Shown: positions 1-13,952 of the stretch, piece after piece
How the letters are laid out: each line of letters begins with the position of its first letter
Position numbering within the stretch: position 1 is the stretch's first letter
From: Atopsyche davidsoni
Taxonomy: Eukaryota; Arthropoda; Insecta; Trichoptera; Hydrobiosidae
Length of the DNA stretch: 64,000 nt
Direction of reading: 5' to 3'
NCBI GenBank assembly: GCA_022113835.1
Contig: JAILWY010000006.1
Span: forward strand, 5,332,001-5,396,000
Translations under genes and position numbers: made by a program
Notes under the pieces: generated by a model
Databases searched by the model: none
Told to the model about the DNA's origin: nothing
Seen by the model: only the letters and a program-made list of their open reading frames with translations

Positions 1-3000
1 ATGGCTTTGAGGTCTCTGCTTCTCTTGTTGCGCGCTTTGAAAATTGTGACTCATCTTTATTGAAAAGAATTACCCAAACATCCCCTGAGGGCAGGTATCC
101 TGAGTATTCTGAGTTTATTCAATTTTTCAAGGTAAACTATATCATTTTAGCAATAATAATTCACAACTAAAATGATTATCAACTCTAAATGATTTTGAGT
201 TGATAATTAATAGACTATTTTTCTTTTTAGGATGCATTTGATCACAACCTAGCACAAAAAGAAGGCACTATCATTCCTGAAAAAGGGGTCGATTCTGAAT
301 ATGATTCTGTACTGGAAAAAGTTGCAGATATTAAGAGAGAACTTGAGGAATATTTGAAATCACAAGAGAAATATTTTAATTGTCGGGTGAGTAATATAAT
401 TATTGTTAATTTTTATATGTCTATCATTATTGACTGAACTGGAGACTGAATCCTCGGGAAAACATTTTGGATATGAATTATAATTAAGGGAAAGGATTTA
501 ATCAATCTCTTAATCAATTAAAATACTTATATATGCTATGAAGACTTATGAATTTTTCTATACATACAGCAGAAGATACAACATAAGTCAGGAACAAACT
601 AAATCACTGTTATCCAAAAATTTGTCTAACATTTATAGTTTATGTTCATGTCATACGATACAAATTATATTATTTTAATAATAAATATATTAATAATATT
701 GCAATTTGCGATTTGTCTGAATGATGCAAAATAGTATGTTACATGTCAAACAATTTTTTATTTAGGTATCATATGTTGGCAGTGATAAGAAACGTTATCA
801 GTTAGAAGTTCCTGAATCAAAATGCGGTAAAGCTGGTAGTCGATATTTCATGGAAGGGGCCAGGAAAGGCTTCAAAAGATTCAGCACTGAAGAATCAAAG
901 GTATACGATAGTTAATCATATTTGTAATGTTTTTTTTAGCTTACTAATTTTTTTTAACGCTTAATAAAAAAAATCTTTTTGAATTGGTTATTATTTTAGG
1001 ATCTTTTAGCTCAAATAATAGCGGCTGAAGCTCAAATGGAGTCTGTTCTAAAAGATCTGAGTCGTCGGATATTTGAAAAGTTTGGACAATCTCATTTGCT
1101 CTGGCAGAAAGGCATCCAGAGCATCGCCTCCCTGGACGTACTCATCTCGCTCTCCGAGTATGCACGCCTACAATCCAATGAAATATGTATTCCCGATCTC
1201 CACACCGCTACCAACAAATTGAAAGTAAGTAACCCAACCAATAGGAAAAACAATATTTTAGTTCTTTTGAATATTAATTTATTACATTTTTGTAGCCCTA
1301 TATAACCATCAAGGACGGCCGCCACCCATGCATTGTCTGTCAAGATGACTTTATTCCCAATGACTCCCATCTCGGTGAGCCGTCGCTCGTGGTGCTGACG
1401 GGGCCCAACATGGGCGGCAAGTCCACCCTCATGCGGCAACTGGGCTTGCTAACAATTATGGCGCAGATTGTATGCCCTTTTCTTTTTTACTATTTTTACC
1501 TAAATTATACCTGATTGTTTACACGTCTTTATTTTTGCTAAAAATGCTAGAGCATAAATGTCAAAAAAAAAACATTAATTATTTTAAATGAATAGAAAAA
1601 ACATAAAATTACATAGTCTATACATAAAATTATTGAGTAAATAATTATGTAGAACTGCAATAGACCAAGACACTTCGTCCCAGCATTGAAATAAGATAGA
1701 TTTTTTAAAACAAGTAGTCATAATTTTTAATATTTTTAAGGGCTGTCACATCCCAGCCTTAGAATGTTCCATGACTGTAGTGGACAGGATCTTCACTCGC
1801 TTGGGTGCTCATGATGACATCATGACAGGCCAGTCCACTTTCCTAGTGGAGTTAAGTGAAACATCCGCCATCCTGAAGCACGCTACGGTGCACTCTCTTG
1901 TGCTCCTTGATGAACTTGGTAAATACTCCATACAACATTTTGTCTCCTTATAAATACAGAGTGATTCCAACTTTCTTACAACAAGTGAATTAATTATAGT
2001 AGAACTTACATGTTAGTTACTATATTAAAAACTATATATATTTATACATTAAATACTTTTCTATATGTTCATTTTACTAGCATGCTTATTGTGTATTTAC
2101 ATTATACAATTTGAAATTTTTTTTTTTTTAAAATGGCATTTTTTTTAATTCACTTGTATATTTATTTTATCACATAATATTATTCACACAATCAATCTTA
2201 CAGGTCGTGGAACTTCTACATACGACGGTACTGCAATCGCTGCTGCAGTGTTGGACGATCTTTGCCTCAAAAAATGCAGAACAATGTTCTCGACCCATTA
2301 CCATACTTTAGTGGACGACTTTCAGAATAACCCAGAGATTGCACTCGCACATATGGTAAGGGAGATATAAGAAAGTAGTATTTTCACTTATGATAATCCC
2401 CTATTAGCAGCGTTACTGCTAATCCAAAATGCTTTGCCAAAAATTTTCTCTGTAAAGTACCAACTAGCTGATTACCATAATTAGTAAATATAATTCTCAC
2501 AAATTAATGAAAGTCAAAGGCCAAAGAGTAGGATGTAGTATAGAAATCTGTAACACCTTTCAAACCGTGTGATGTCTTATTTAGACTTCAGTGGGTCGTT
2601 GTCAATGTTCAATCTGTCACTGTAATGATAAACTAGAATACAATTAATGTCTAATAATTATGACATGTCACTGGCAAAAGATGCATAAATTATAGTAAAC
2701 ATCTATCAATGACACATAGTTCATTAGTAAGTACATCACAGTTAAAATTTAAAGTCACCATTTACAAATATATCAATTCTTTAAAACATTTTTTGTTAAT
2801 TCCCTACATACAACAATACTAAAATATCAGACACTCATTTCAAATTATTTATTCTCCTGTTTATCTCGCAACTCAAGATTTAAAAATAAGGGTGGCTTTT
2901 AGACTCTTTATCCAGATTATCTGAATTTGGTTGACTACTTTTTGAGCATAAATATGATTCCTTTACTTATTGTAACAATTATTCACAGGCCTGTATGGTT

Positions 3001-3288
3001 GAATCCGAGGAAGCTGATACTAAAAACTCTGATAGTGTGGCTCAAGAAACCGTCACTTTCTTGTACAAGCTGTCACCTGGAGCATGTCCGAAGTCATACG
3101 GTTTTAATGCAGCCAGGCTGGCAGGAATCAGTAAGAATATTACCAGCCGGGCTTTCCAGATTGCTATGCAGATGGAAAAGGAAGCCAACCTTGTGGCGCT
3201 GTTCAAGACCCTCTGCTCCACTGGTAAGAAGCCTGAGAAAGATAACCTAAAAGAGCTCATCATGGCGTGTAAAAAAGCTGTTTTGTAA
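1..3288 (+). CDS. Msh6: DNA mismatch repair protein MSH6, C-terminal half (5' end outside window)
   Basis: MSH6 pairs with MSH2 as MutS-alpha, which recognises base mismatches and small loops in the nucleus. Exons read are 1-131 (frame from base 3), 231-386, 766-900, 1000-1224, 1296-1469, 1741-1918, 2204-2355 and 2989-3288. All introns are GT-AG and the phases close, giving 482 residues to the TAA stop. Exon 5 has the Walker A motif [14 protein letters not shown] (about 1398-1439). Exon 6 ends in the Walker B run LVLLDEL, and exon 7 continues it with GRGTSTYDG and then STHYHTL, the H-loop. The final exon carries the C-terminal helix-turn-helix region ([12 protein letters not shown]) typical of MutS homologs. 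MSH6 rather than MSH2 or MSH3 is chosen from the overall wording of the ATPase and C-terminal region, not from a search. The N-terminal mismatch-binding domain lies upstream of the window. No frameshift is seen. Confidence 0.93.
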
Positions 3289-5018
3289 TTATATCATTAC
3301 AATTTGTGATTTATTTTAAGTTGTATTTTAAATCTATAAGTTTTAAATTTACACTCAAAGCATTGTTCTTTTAACTTTTCAGTAAAGCGTCGTTTAGCTT
3401 ATAATACTTGTTTTTTCACTCAACATAAATTAATTCTGATATTTTTTTTCGTTTTAATGGTCATCTTTGGCATTCTACCTTAAAATTTTGAAGATAACTC
3501 AATAGTTAGGACAATTCCTGAAAATTAGATAAGTTAAGAAGAACCAAAAACTTGCTTACATGTTATTTACCCACTGACTACAGCTTTATTGAGAAGTGAA
3601 AAAAACAACCCTAATTCCCCTAATTAAATAAAAAACCCTTTCTTAATGTTTAAGTTTTTGTTATTTAAATAGTTATTATCATTCAACTTTATGTGACCAT
3701 TGTTCTCTTCAGTATTAATAATTGAGGTTTTTTATAATTGCATTTATTTACAATAAAAAAATTATTATTAAAGTCGCAGTATTTTAATGAATTACTTAAA
3801 TTCTTCAAAGTATATTTTTATAAGATGAAACTTGCATCACTAAAAATATATTAAATGTAGATGCTTATAGCATCATTTACTTTTTTCTGAGTCCGATTTA
3901 TAAAAAAAGAAAATTCAGTATGCATAACATTATTTTTTAATTACTGTTTTGATTTTAATATTAAGTATTTACAAAAAATCTAATTGCAGTTTCTGTTCAA
4001 TGCTTGGGTTTTATATGCAACCACAAGTCATTTTATAAAAATGGTACTATTGTTTAGTTCCTTAGTAAGTTTATTATTGTTACCTCTTTTTGTCGTCACT
4101 TGTTCATTGATTTTACTGTAGGCAACTTATTATATTTAATGTTTCAGTATTATTCACTGTTTCATACCAATGTGCTTAGTGTAACTGTTATAGAAAAGCT
4201 ACATTTAACTTTATATGGATGTACCTGTAATTACTAAGGTAGCTTAACAGAATGTCTCCCTATTCCATGTAATAAAGATGCGTAATAATGTACACAGTAT
4301 TTATAGAACTAATAGTCTAATGTTGTCACAAATCTCTGTTATCTTTTTGTTATGAAATATCTTCATGAAAATATAGATGTATTACAAAATCTAACTATTG
4401 TAGTTCATTAGTAACATGTGAAAAGATCGTAATAGAGACAAGGTAAGTACCCTCGCTGTGTAAGTCAATAAACATTTCTCATTATGGAATTAATACTAAA
4501 GTGTAATTTTTTAAGAGTACTCAAATGAAAGACAAATATAATTTTTATATGTTTCTTGAATAACTAAATAAATTAATAAATTCTTTGTATTAATTAAATA
4601 AATTACAGTAATTAATAGGTAATAGATATTAGTTGAACATGTTACAGGACGGGGAAAATTAGTTATACATTTGATACTAAGCATAAAACTTTTTTTATAT
4701 AACTAAGTGTAGTGCAGTACAGTAGGTACAATCAGGAACACGTACGTCAAAACATATAGCCCATAAGCTAGGTAAAAAATATTTAAAGGTACATTAGCAA
4801 TTTGATTAGGCCAAAATTGTCAAAACGAGCAGCTGCTAATTTAATATTTTTATCAATTCCAATGTCACGAAACAAGTAATTTGTCTTCGTATTTGAAATA
4901 ACTTTTTCAGAGATATGTCTTTTAAAGATTTTTTCAAGTTATAATGTAATGCACAGTGCGGTTGAAACTTTGGCATTTTTTAAATAAATAATAAATATAT
5001 CACAATGTATACAAAACG
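3289..5018. other. Convergent intergenic stretch between MSH6 and the sugar transporter
   Basis: This AT-rich stretch holds the 3' ends of two convergent genes. For MSH6 an AATAAA hexamer lies at 3627-3632, with others further on near 3752 and 4463. For the transporter on the minus strand the nearest candidate is ATTAAA (plus-strand TTTAAT at 4840-4845). No coding exon or recognisable repeat was found. The two 3' UTRs could overlap if the distal MSH6 signals are used. Confidence 0.5.
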
Positions 5019-8000
5019 TTATTGTGCTACTTTTTCAACAGTAAAAACTTCAAGTGTACATTCAGGATTGGTATAATGTGCTGGTATAGTTGTTTGAGAA
5101 TATCTGTTCTTCATGAGATATTTTCTAGTTATTTTATCGGTTGCAAATATTGGCATATATTCTCCGGAAAATTCTTTTTGTATATTTTGTATAGATTTAC
5201 CTTCTGTCTCGGGCATGAGGAAATACATACAGAGAAACCCTAATGCAGAGCAAGTGGTGTAAAACCACATAACTCCATGCATTCCTAAAATTTCTTCCAG
5301 ATTCATGTGAGTTTTTGCTAAAATTGAGTTAGCAATGTAAGCAAATGCAGCAATAAGACCGCATGCAGCTCCTCGTTTTCTGAAATCATTAAAAATAGTC
5401 TATATTGTAATTTTTTATGGTAAAGTAAAACAGCCTGTTTTTTTCAACGAATATAGGCTGGCATCTGTGATTTACTTCAGCCTACTCAATCTAAAAATGA
5501 TTATGGTTTTAGAACCGAAATTGTGCATACGTTTGTTTATAATTTCCTGTATATGATTATATTCAAGAGTATAGTTTTAAAGGTGAAAATAAATTTATTA
5601 AATGTTATACTCATATTACAGCTCTATAAATTTATGTTTCCTAACATATTAAATTTTTGTCAAAGAAACATCCATTTACATCCATGCATCACAAATAATT
5701 TATGCATATAAAATGTAACAATAAATCTAACTATCGTGACAGTAACCTATTGTCATTGTTTATTTTTATCTGTTGGTATATTTTTTAATGTTATTGTCTT
5801 TCGGCCTGAATATGTTCAAGGGATAAGGTCCATTTTAAATAAACTACTCGAGTGATTTTTCCACATGTTAATTTTTATTGGTGACCAGTTTCGCCAACCT
5901 TTCACGTTGGCATTATCAAACTTAGTGAGGATTTAAAAAATAACATGCATTTAAGTGAATAATTGTTAAAGGGAGAGGTATTGGTTGTTAGAGAGAGGGG
6001 AATGTAATGATTGTCAGGTGGTAATTTAAGAGTAATGTGAGTTTAATGACCAGGCAATTTTCAACATGTCTCCGCTATTATTTCCTATCGCTAAATTACA
6101 ACATTAAATAAACCATTTACCGCGCACAAATCCACTACAGGATTACCCCAACTAAGAACTGCTGCTGCTGCTCACCAAACTACCACATATAAAAGCATTT
6201 GTTTTGTATAGAATCGTTCATAAAAATAACAATTATGTAGAATCCTCTATTTGTCAGATACATTAAACTCACATTACTCTTAAATTTATCACCAGACAAT
6301 CATTACATCCCTCTTTCTCTAACAACCAATGTTCACTTAATTGGATGTTATTTTTTAAATCCTCACTCAATTTGATAGTGTCAATGTGAAAAGTTGGCGA
6401 AACCGGTCACCAATAAAAATTGACATTAACAAGTATTTTATTTAAAATATTATAATGGAATTCCACCAAGTACTCTCTGTTAAAAATATTCATTACGTAG
6501 ATAAGGTCCTAGTATCAGAACCTGCTCTAAATACTCCACTTTGTCGATTGTCCAAAAATAAAATATGGAAATATGCAACAACACTAAAAGCAAGATTTTA
6601 ATGCTCAGTTATTTGTTGCTTTTTCGTCTTGTTTATTTATGAATCACAATGCACATGGAAGCTACATATTCCTTTTAAGAAATATTTTGTACGTACTGAT
6701 AATTGATATTCAGAAAGAAAGAAATAAGTAAATTTACCTCAGTGGAAAAACTTCCGATAGCATTATCCAAGCTATAACATTAATTCCTATAGATGAAGTA
6801 AACTGATTCACACCAAACAGAAGAGTTGGAAACCAAGAATGAGAGCTTCTCGGTGTGTTATAATTGGTGTAAGAGTTGGCATCCAGTGGTAGGGCTGTAC
6901 GAGCATACAGACCCAAGAGGAATGTACAAATAGCACAAGAGAGAAGCGACCCAAGATTCAAAACCCTCTTCCCAGTAAATTTAATTACAATCATTAGTAC
7001 TATTACGCCCATAATTCCCAATAAACCTGTTAAAACCTGAAAGAAACAATTGATAAATTTTATGTGTTGTCTATAAAAGCTAATCCTAAATAGAGTAGAA
7101 AATTGCATCCTTCCGTAAAGAAGACTCCAGTACCTAAGTTAAAACATTGGGATGCGAAGATAGCAACTAGGTTGCAGCTCAGCACTCGGAAAACCTTGTT
7201 CCAGTATTAAATCTAAAAATCATTGGACAAAATAATAATAGTAATGATTTTGGAAAATCCTGATGCTCATATTGCATTGAGTATTATTAGCTCATTGGTG
7301 ATATAGAGCTCTTACTAATTAATGTCAGCTTGTTAGTGATACTGACATATCTGGGGTTAAACCACTGTAAGTACCAGGTTCACATTATTAGACCAAAATG
7401 ACTTATGACAATTGTTTTAACGAAAACTGTCTAATGATGAAACTTGAGAGCAAGTGAATAAAACTGGTAGATCTTCAAGATGAATTTATAATTGATAATG
7501 ATTTTAAAATTACAATACTTACAACAGCAAGGTGGGAATCAATATTCAATCCATAGGCTTTATAAATATTGACCAAGTTGGGTCTCATTGCATAACTACC
7601 GGTAGTTTCTAAGAAAAAGAACATCAACAGCATGACAAAGAGTGGTCGGAGCATCTCTTTCCTTGTCAAATCCTCATAAAGCTCTTTCAAATGTTCTACA
7701 AATCCTTTAGGCTTGTGATCGCACTCAGTCTGTGCATTATCAGTACACGCCTTGCACTGAGAGTTTTCTTTTTGGTATAGAAGTAGCTCTTCGAACTCTT
7801 CTTGGACATCAGATGGCTGCGCCCAACCTCGCACCCAGCACAAGGCTTGCAGAGCAGCATCTTTGTGGCCTTTAGTTAAAAGCCATATGGGCGATTCAGG
7901 GATCTACAAAATAGGCAATTATATAAATATTCAAGCAGCTTTTCAAAAGTGATAGTAAGGGAAAATAAGTGAGGTTTATAACCATTACGGCACACATGAG

Positions 8001-11000
8001 AGTGATTATTGGTATAATCAAAGCGCAAGCAGCTGCCATCCGCCACTCGAGTACAGATCCCAGTAAGTAAGCACAGAACATTCCCGTCACAGCAAAAACT
8101 TGTGCATATGATGTCAAAGTTCCTCTTATCTTTGGGTGGCTGTAATAATGATATTGAATTTTTGTATAGTACAATATTTCTGCAACACTCATTTGTATTG
8201 TGTATTAACAGAGCTTGTTAGCTTGATCTAGTAAATATATGTATGACACAAAACAACATATACTTAGTACACGAGGGATGTACGACTCAAGGGTTGCTGA
8301 TTATAAAGTGTCAAGGGTCGTTGATTTCTCAGTTTCAAGAGTCATTGATTACAAATAAAATATTAAATGATATGCATGTTGAGTGCGTGCAAATAATAAT
8401 TAAAAGATAGTTGCAATTACATAACATCATGAGTAGTTAGTTTCAGAGCCTATCATGGAACTATGAAACCACCAAACCATTAAATTGCATGTTTATAACA
8501 AGCTGTACAGAAATGAAGTTACAAACATATACTTGTATATGCAAGTATTGCATATACAAGTGTATGTCTAGTATTTCAAGTGTAGTGCAAATATTGAAGA
8601 AACGCTTTTTCTATAAAACCACATATTGTTACTTTGATTTGCCATTTTATAATAAATCTTAGACATCAAATCATGGCATGTCAAGATTACCTCTTCTAGG
8701 TATTTGCTTCGTACTAATATTTTGATTAATAGTAGCAGTTTAAAATATATGGCTGGGATTCATTGCATTGCATTCCCCATTCCAAGGTACAAACTATAAT
8801 TTTTTTGATAAAACTCAATATCAAATTGATGCAAAACAATTTAGTAAACTATTTGATTCCATTTTGAAAATATTTAGGATTTTCATCTTTTTACTAATGT
8901 GAGTTAGAAGTGTACTTTGGAATGCTGAAATCTATAAATGCAAAACTAAAATGAAGTGTATGTTTACAATACTAAAAATCATCACAAAAACTAATGATAT
9001 TTCAGAGTAATTTGTTAACAACTCAGAACAATCTTATTTTATATAATGTATTGTGAATGCCTAAATGTGATGTCAGTACAACTGATAAAAAACATAAATG
9101 GCAATGGGCAGGCCAAGTGGTGGGACACCAAGGCTATCAGTGAACAAAAAAGATCTTGATTACTAGTTCTAATTTAGGGTAGTCTCAATCAAATAATGAA
9201 AAATCATATGGTGAAAGTATCAATACAGTTTTGTAATATAAAATTATTAATACTACCTAATTTCTCCAACATAGGTGATGATGGGTGCTTCCATAAAACC
9301 GGTTCCTAATCCCAGGAGTCCCATTGCACAAAATACAGTAATAATATCCTCCGCAAAATACATCATGAGCCAGGCCACAATGTGTGGAATGTTGACTATG
9401 AGAAGAGCCTTCTTGCGACCCAAAGGCTCCAATAGCATGCCCGATAGGAGGCTGCCTATGGGCTGCATTATGAAGAAGACGCTGCCTTAAAGAAAATAAT
9501 AATTTTAAGTAATCTTATTAAAATATTGCATATTATTATTTTTATGATATGAATGAGAATATGGTAATCCTTATATGATTTGAGAGAGAAAGAACTAAGT
9601 CTACTAGCAGATGCTTCATTGATGCAGCAATCTCAACATGTTATACTAACCAAACCAAGAGGCTTGCTCCTTGGTGAAGGAGAGGGTTCCGGAGGCCCCC
9701 ATCAGAGACGGGATAACCATTGTAGAAAAGCTGATCGCCATGCCCAAGTCAAGCAAAAGTAAATTCTGTACTGATGCAGCTACCACCTTAAAAAAATAAT
9801 AATGGTGAAACAATATTTCTAAGCTTGGCACTCTAATCGCTGTTGATCCAGCTATCGCAAAAATTTACAAGAGAAAATTTCAACTGCATAGTATTGTAGT
9901 ATATGGCCACCAAGTCATTTTTATTTAACTAACAAAATTTTATCTGATGGCCTGTTATGATATTTGATTTTCAGAAGGGGGGGGGGGTTTAAAAGACCTT
10001 TCAATGATAGTGATTTTTTTTTTAGACTCGAAGTTCAGCATGATTTCAGTTATCACCCAAGAATATTTTTTTTTTGAAGTTAACGAGGTCATCAAGAACC
10101 TTTTTTTAAATTAGGCATGTTTGCAAATAATCGAGTCCTTCTATTCATGGAGAATTCATTCTATAAATATTCATTAATAGTGAAGGTAATTTGAGCTCAA
10201 GGGAAAAATTATCAGTTTAGCTAAAGAGGGTTGAGGGGCCAATCGGCAAGGCCAATGGTGGCCATATATTTAGTCTGAATGCAACGCAAGCTTGAAACCT
10301 TTGGTCACCCCATAACAAAAAAATCTGGGACACGATGTCATAAAACTTAATATCCCTGAGGTGAGAATCATAAAATTATTAAAAAATAAATACAAGTTGC
10401 CTAAAATGCAGATGATTGGAGCTAATGGATATTGACGGTGTTAACGTGTGTAGGCTGCTTGACTACGACGCGAGTCTACCATGCGAGGCACGAGTACAAA
10501 ACAGCCTCCTAGACCGACATGATCCGCGATATCTGGGAAGAATACTCAGCCGAGGACTTTTTGTAAGCGTGTCACGACTTTTCACTCGAACCTGAGGGGC
10601 TCGTCACAACAACCCCCGGTCACTGAAAACATCAATAGAGACGACACTATAAGGCTGAGCACCGCCTGCTTGTGATCTCTGTGCGCGCTCGAAGAGGTGC
10701 GCATATCTGGGGATACCCAGGAAAAGTGGTGCTCAACTCCGTACAAAACAGAATTTGTCAATGACTTTGAAAATGGCTGCAATCTCGGAGCCGAGGCATT
10801 GGAGTAATAAAAATTGATTCCTTGTTGATATGAAAATAATAAAAAAATTGATGTATGACCGTGTGTTCAAATATTTTTTTGTATACACCGGTTCTCGTTT
10901 GATCCAATGGTTAGCGCGGCTCCTTACAGGCCGGGTGATCCTAGATGGAGAATTTAAAAACCCTGGGAAAATTACAAATTGCATCCACGACTAAACGAAA

Positions 11001-13054
11001 GAATAACAGCTAACTAATGCAGATTTTTAGTCATTTAAATAGTATAAATCGAGGCGAATCCCGAAAATGTATAAAACACTTACGCTTCCCATTTATGTTT
11101 GTTTGCGCCCTGAAACGGGAGTGCTTGGTGGTTTATGCATTCTTCACTGATAGCCTCGACTCGAATGTCTCCGATAAGTGAAGTAAACAAAATAAAATAA
11201 TACTAAAATAGTACCTATCCCAGCAAGGATATCTAGTTACAAGGAAAGAGCTTAAGATTTATAATGACATATTGTAAATATAACATTTTTTTAATTTCGC
11301 GTGAAAATATGCCTTTGACCCACTTGGAGTCGATCGGCAACTCCTCAAAATCAAGGCAGTCCGGTATGATTATTTTTTTACATACAGCAGCAAGTCCTTC
11401 AATTACTATTAAATACTATTTATCACCAGCTGTAGAGACTACTTGGAAAACCTCACGGTCAAAACTAGACAGAAGAAATCGCGGCCAACCACACCACCAT
11501 ATAGCCAAATAAACATTTCAGAGCTAATAAGATTTTTTTCTTAAGGTTTAATTCAGATGCAGAAAAATATTGTAATCATTTTACGCAGCCATAAAGTAAA
11601 ACAGATCTATTTCCGTTATTGGCTGGTCTGCAATGTGTTATGGTTTTAGCGTCGATAAACTATGTGTCCCATAACTCGAGGTTGGCGCTAAAAATATTTT
11701 TAACGAAGTTGGAAAAATCAATTAAACCTACTTTAATTTAGACATTGTAATTACGGAATAGAAGATTGGATATCGATAAATTGTGTTCACAGAAAGAAAT
11801 CACACCGGAAAATATTCGAGGTGAAAAATCACTCACTGAAAGAAGCGCTCATTGGACCAATCTGCGGATCTTTACAGGAAGGCCTCGAGTTGGAAATTCA
11901 GAAGAAAAAAAAAACATCAACTACAAACTCGTCGTTAGTTGGAAAAGTTACCCAATCAAAAAAGATAACCTTAAGCTTAAATTGTCATATAATTGCTTAA
12001 CCTTTTGTTGATTTTAATGATTTTATGTTCAATGGCGTAGGTACATTGCTCTTACAGAAAAACACTTTAATGAAAAATATAATATATAAGTTAATAATCT
12101 TAGTGAGAGCTCCTCAAATATGAATTGTATTAGAGTGCAAGCAAAATAAAGTCTGCAAATCACATGTTTCGTTTAAAATATTCGTAAAAAAAATAAATGT
12201 CTTTTCGCGAATTAATAGACCAAGTACTCTTTTGGCGAAGATTACGCTAAACAACAAAATATTTTAGGACATGCAGTGTTATATTGTTAATGTGGACTGC
12301 ACGCCAGTCATTTAGTATGAGCACTTTGTTGTTATGTTTTAAATGTACATATATATCTTAATGGTGTATGTTTTATGATAATGATTATAACAATATAAAA
12401 TATTTATCCAGATGAGTTCATGTTTGTAAAACACAAACTTCATTAGCATAAATTACATAATATTTTGAGAAACATTACATCTCGTCGTCTATTTTTCATG
12501 CAATGCATCGAGATTTGTTTATTTCAATTGAAATACCGCATTCCGCAAAATACCACGGATTCAAGAACAGAAATAAATAATTAGCATTGAGGAGTAATTA
12601 GAAGTAGCCTGCTAATAATATTTCCTGCTAAAATATTAATGACGCCATAACCCACGTATTTAAAAAAAAATTAACGCCTTATTTTATCTATTTGTTCACT
12701 AAGCCGATAATTCAATACTTATTGTATACCTGTATGAATAAAATAATACACTAAAAGTAGGGTGTTCATGGGTTTCGAGAATATTTGGACAGTAATTTTA
12801 TACATGAATAACGATATATTTTAAAAATATTTTTACGTTGGAAGGTTGAATTCATCTGCATTATCTGATAGTACAATGAATACTTATAGTAGTATTTTAT
12901 TATTTTAATGGCACTAGTAAATGACAGCTATTAAATACAGGATGCATGCAGTTAAAAGTGTGTATTTATTTATGTAATAAATATAACTTGTTACCTGTGA
13001 CAGGATCGACCTGGCTGAATTCGCCGTGTTCAGAGGCGTTTTAGTATTTTCCAT
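5019..13054 (-). CDS. Facilitative sugar transporter of the MFS, Tret1-like (complete)
   Basis: A plasma-membrane uniporter for sugars; family members closest in style carry trehalose or glucose. Exons in transcript order: 13054-12995, 9786-9651, 9485-9257, 8139-7989, 7903-7523, 7036-6738, 5379-5019. Total 1617 nt, 538 residues plus TAA, all GT-AG. Family marks in order: first membrane segment after LLLLDLGMAISFSTMVIPSL; the loop motif LGRKKA; YVGEISHPKIRG across an exon junction; PESPIWLL after membrane segment 5; a polar central loop; TGKRVLNLGS; SEVFPLRKRGAACGL; and PETEGKSIQNIQ near the end. The length is usual for the family. I chose the start in exon 1 because MENTKTPLNT is the only ATG-led frame that splices in phase. 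At the exon 4 donor, GCC|GTAATG was preferred over ATG|GTTATA because it keeps the family's spacing before PESP. The substrate cannot be read from sequence. Confidence 0.9.
5380..6737 (-). other. Last intron of the sugar transporter, holding a foldback element
   Basis: The intron is bounded by GT at 6737/6736 and AG at 5381/5380. It contains the long inverted-repeat element listed separately; outside that I see only AT-rich sequence and a short CTG run near 6162-6173. Confidence 0.6.
5831..6449. mobile_element. Foldback-type element with arms of about 190-230 bp
   Basis: The left arm (about 5831-6060) and the reverse complement of the right arm (about 6257-6449) match closely. Shared landmarks are TTTTTATTGGTGACC, GTTTCGCCAAC, GTGAGGATTTAAAAAATAAC and GAGTAATGTGAGTTTAATG. 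The 200-bp middle is unique and has no ORF. The outer ends of both arms share TTTTAAATAAA. A diverged relative of the right arm and its flank lies at about 46040-46140. The superfamily is not recognised. Confidence 0.65.
8140..9256 (-). other. Third intron of the sugar transporter
   Basis: AT-rich and non-coding. At 8288-8358 there are about three degenerate copies of a 24-26 bp unit around TCAAGGGTCGTTGATT. Nothing else is recognised. Confidence 0.5.
9787..12994 (-). other. Long first intron of the sugar transporter
   Basis: It separates the 20-codon first exon from the body of the gene. It contains a run of about ten G at 9978-9987 and a GC-richer segment at about 10440-10800 that is unlike the surroundings. 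It also has a tRNA-like fragment around 10900-10940 (TGGTTAGCGCGGC), which is probably a degraded tRNA-derived repeat. The open frames here are short and lack coding character. First introns of this size often hold control sites, but none can be named. Confidence 0.4.
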
Positions 13055-13138
13055 GTTTATTCAATAAATTGACAGTATTGAGATAAAGTTTTCTCCGGGA
13101 AGCTTGCCCACGGCTCGTTGCGCTCCTGGCACTGTGCG

Positions 13139-13198
13139 CTGTGCTCTCTGCTCTCTGCTCTCTGCTCTCTGCACTCTGCACTCTACACTCTACACGCT
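13139..13198. repeat. CTCTCTG minisatellite
   Basis: About eight copies of a 7-bp unit, starting as perfect CTCTCTG and drifting to CACTCTG and CACTCTA towards the right. It lies 85 bp upstream of the transporter start codon (minus strand), so it may be in the 5' UTR or promoter. As the minus-strand RNA it would read CAGAGAG repeats. Confidence 0.75.
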
Positions 13199-13952
13199 GG
13201 AGCAGTCCGCTGGGGCCGGTGGTTACCGTCCAACTGAACCGAAGTCATCCATAACTGCATTTCACGTGATCACACTGTCGAAATTACAATAAAGACACAC
13301 CTACGAGTCAACAGGGGGCTCCCAATACATAGTATATATGTATATTTATATTACAAGTAATATTTGTGATCTAGTGTACGTGTTTGTGCGGCATATTATC
13401 TAAACTTGCCAATGGAGTCGACTATTAAATAAATTAGATCATTATATTATTATTAAGTTCATGCTAATGTGTATTAGTATATCGAAGGATTGGTAAACAA
13501 GAGTGATTTATCAACATGTGACTTGCTTTGATAGATCGACCAATATGCAAGTAATCTTTATGTAGTAACCAATATGTTTATGTATCTATACGATGTACTT
13601 ATTATGAGGAACATGCACTTTAAAAGAACTCTGCACTCTCTATTTGTTATCATTTGTATATTTTCAGTATTTTAAATTGCATTGTAATACAAAATATGAA
13701 GACCGAGTCAAATTTCAAGAGGACTTGCATTTCTTGATGATCCTATTAGAAACTGCAGCAGTCATTAATAAAATTAATCACAAGTATCCTGGTTTTTGAA
13801 AAAACGATGCTAAAAAAAAATATGTCGCGAACAATTTAGAAAATCCTGATATATGGAGAATCAAAATAAAATTTATCCCAAGATGCCAAATACTTAACAC
13901 GTAGATTGAATACACTCGATGCGATCGATTGAAGTGGTCCGTTTGGTTAGAC

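Noticed and set aside
1092..1439. Minus-strand 115-codon frame opposite MSH6
   Set aside because: It is a shadow of exons four and five of MSH6, which have the conserved ATPase motifs on the plus strand.
9275..9490. Plus-strand 71-codon frame opposite the sugar transporter
   Set aside because: A shadow of transporter exon three, whose minus-strand frame has family motifs and good splice sites.
10895..10945. tRNA gene in the first transporter intron
   Set aside because: Only an A-box-like TGGTTAGCGCGGC is clear; the B box is degenerate and the acceptor stem is not visible.
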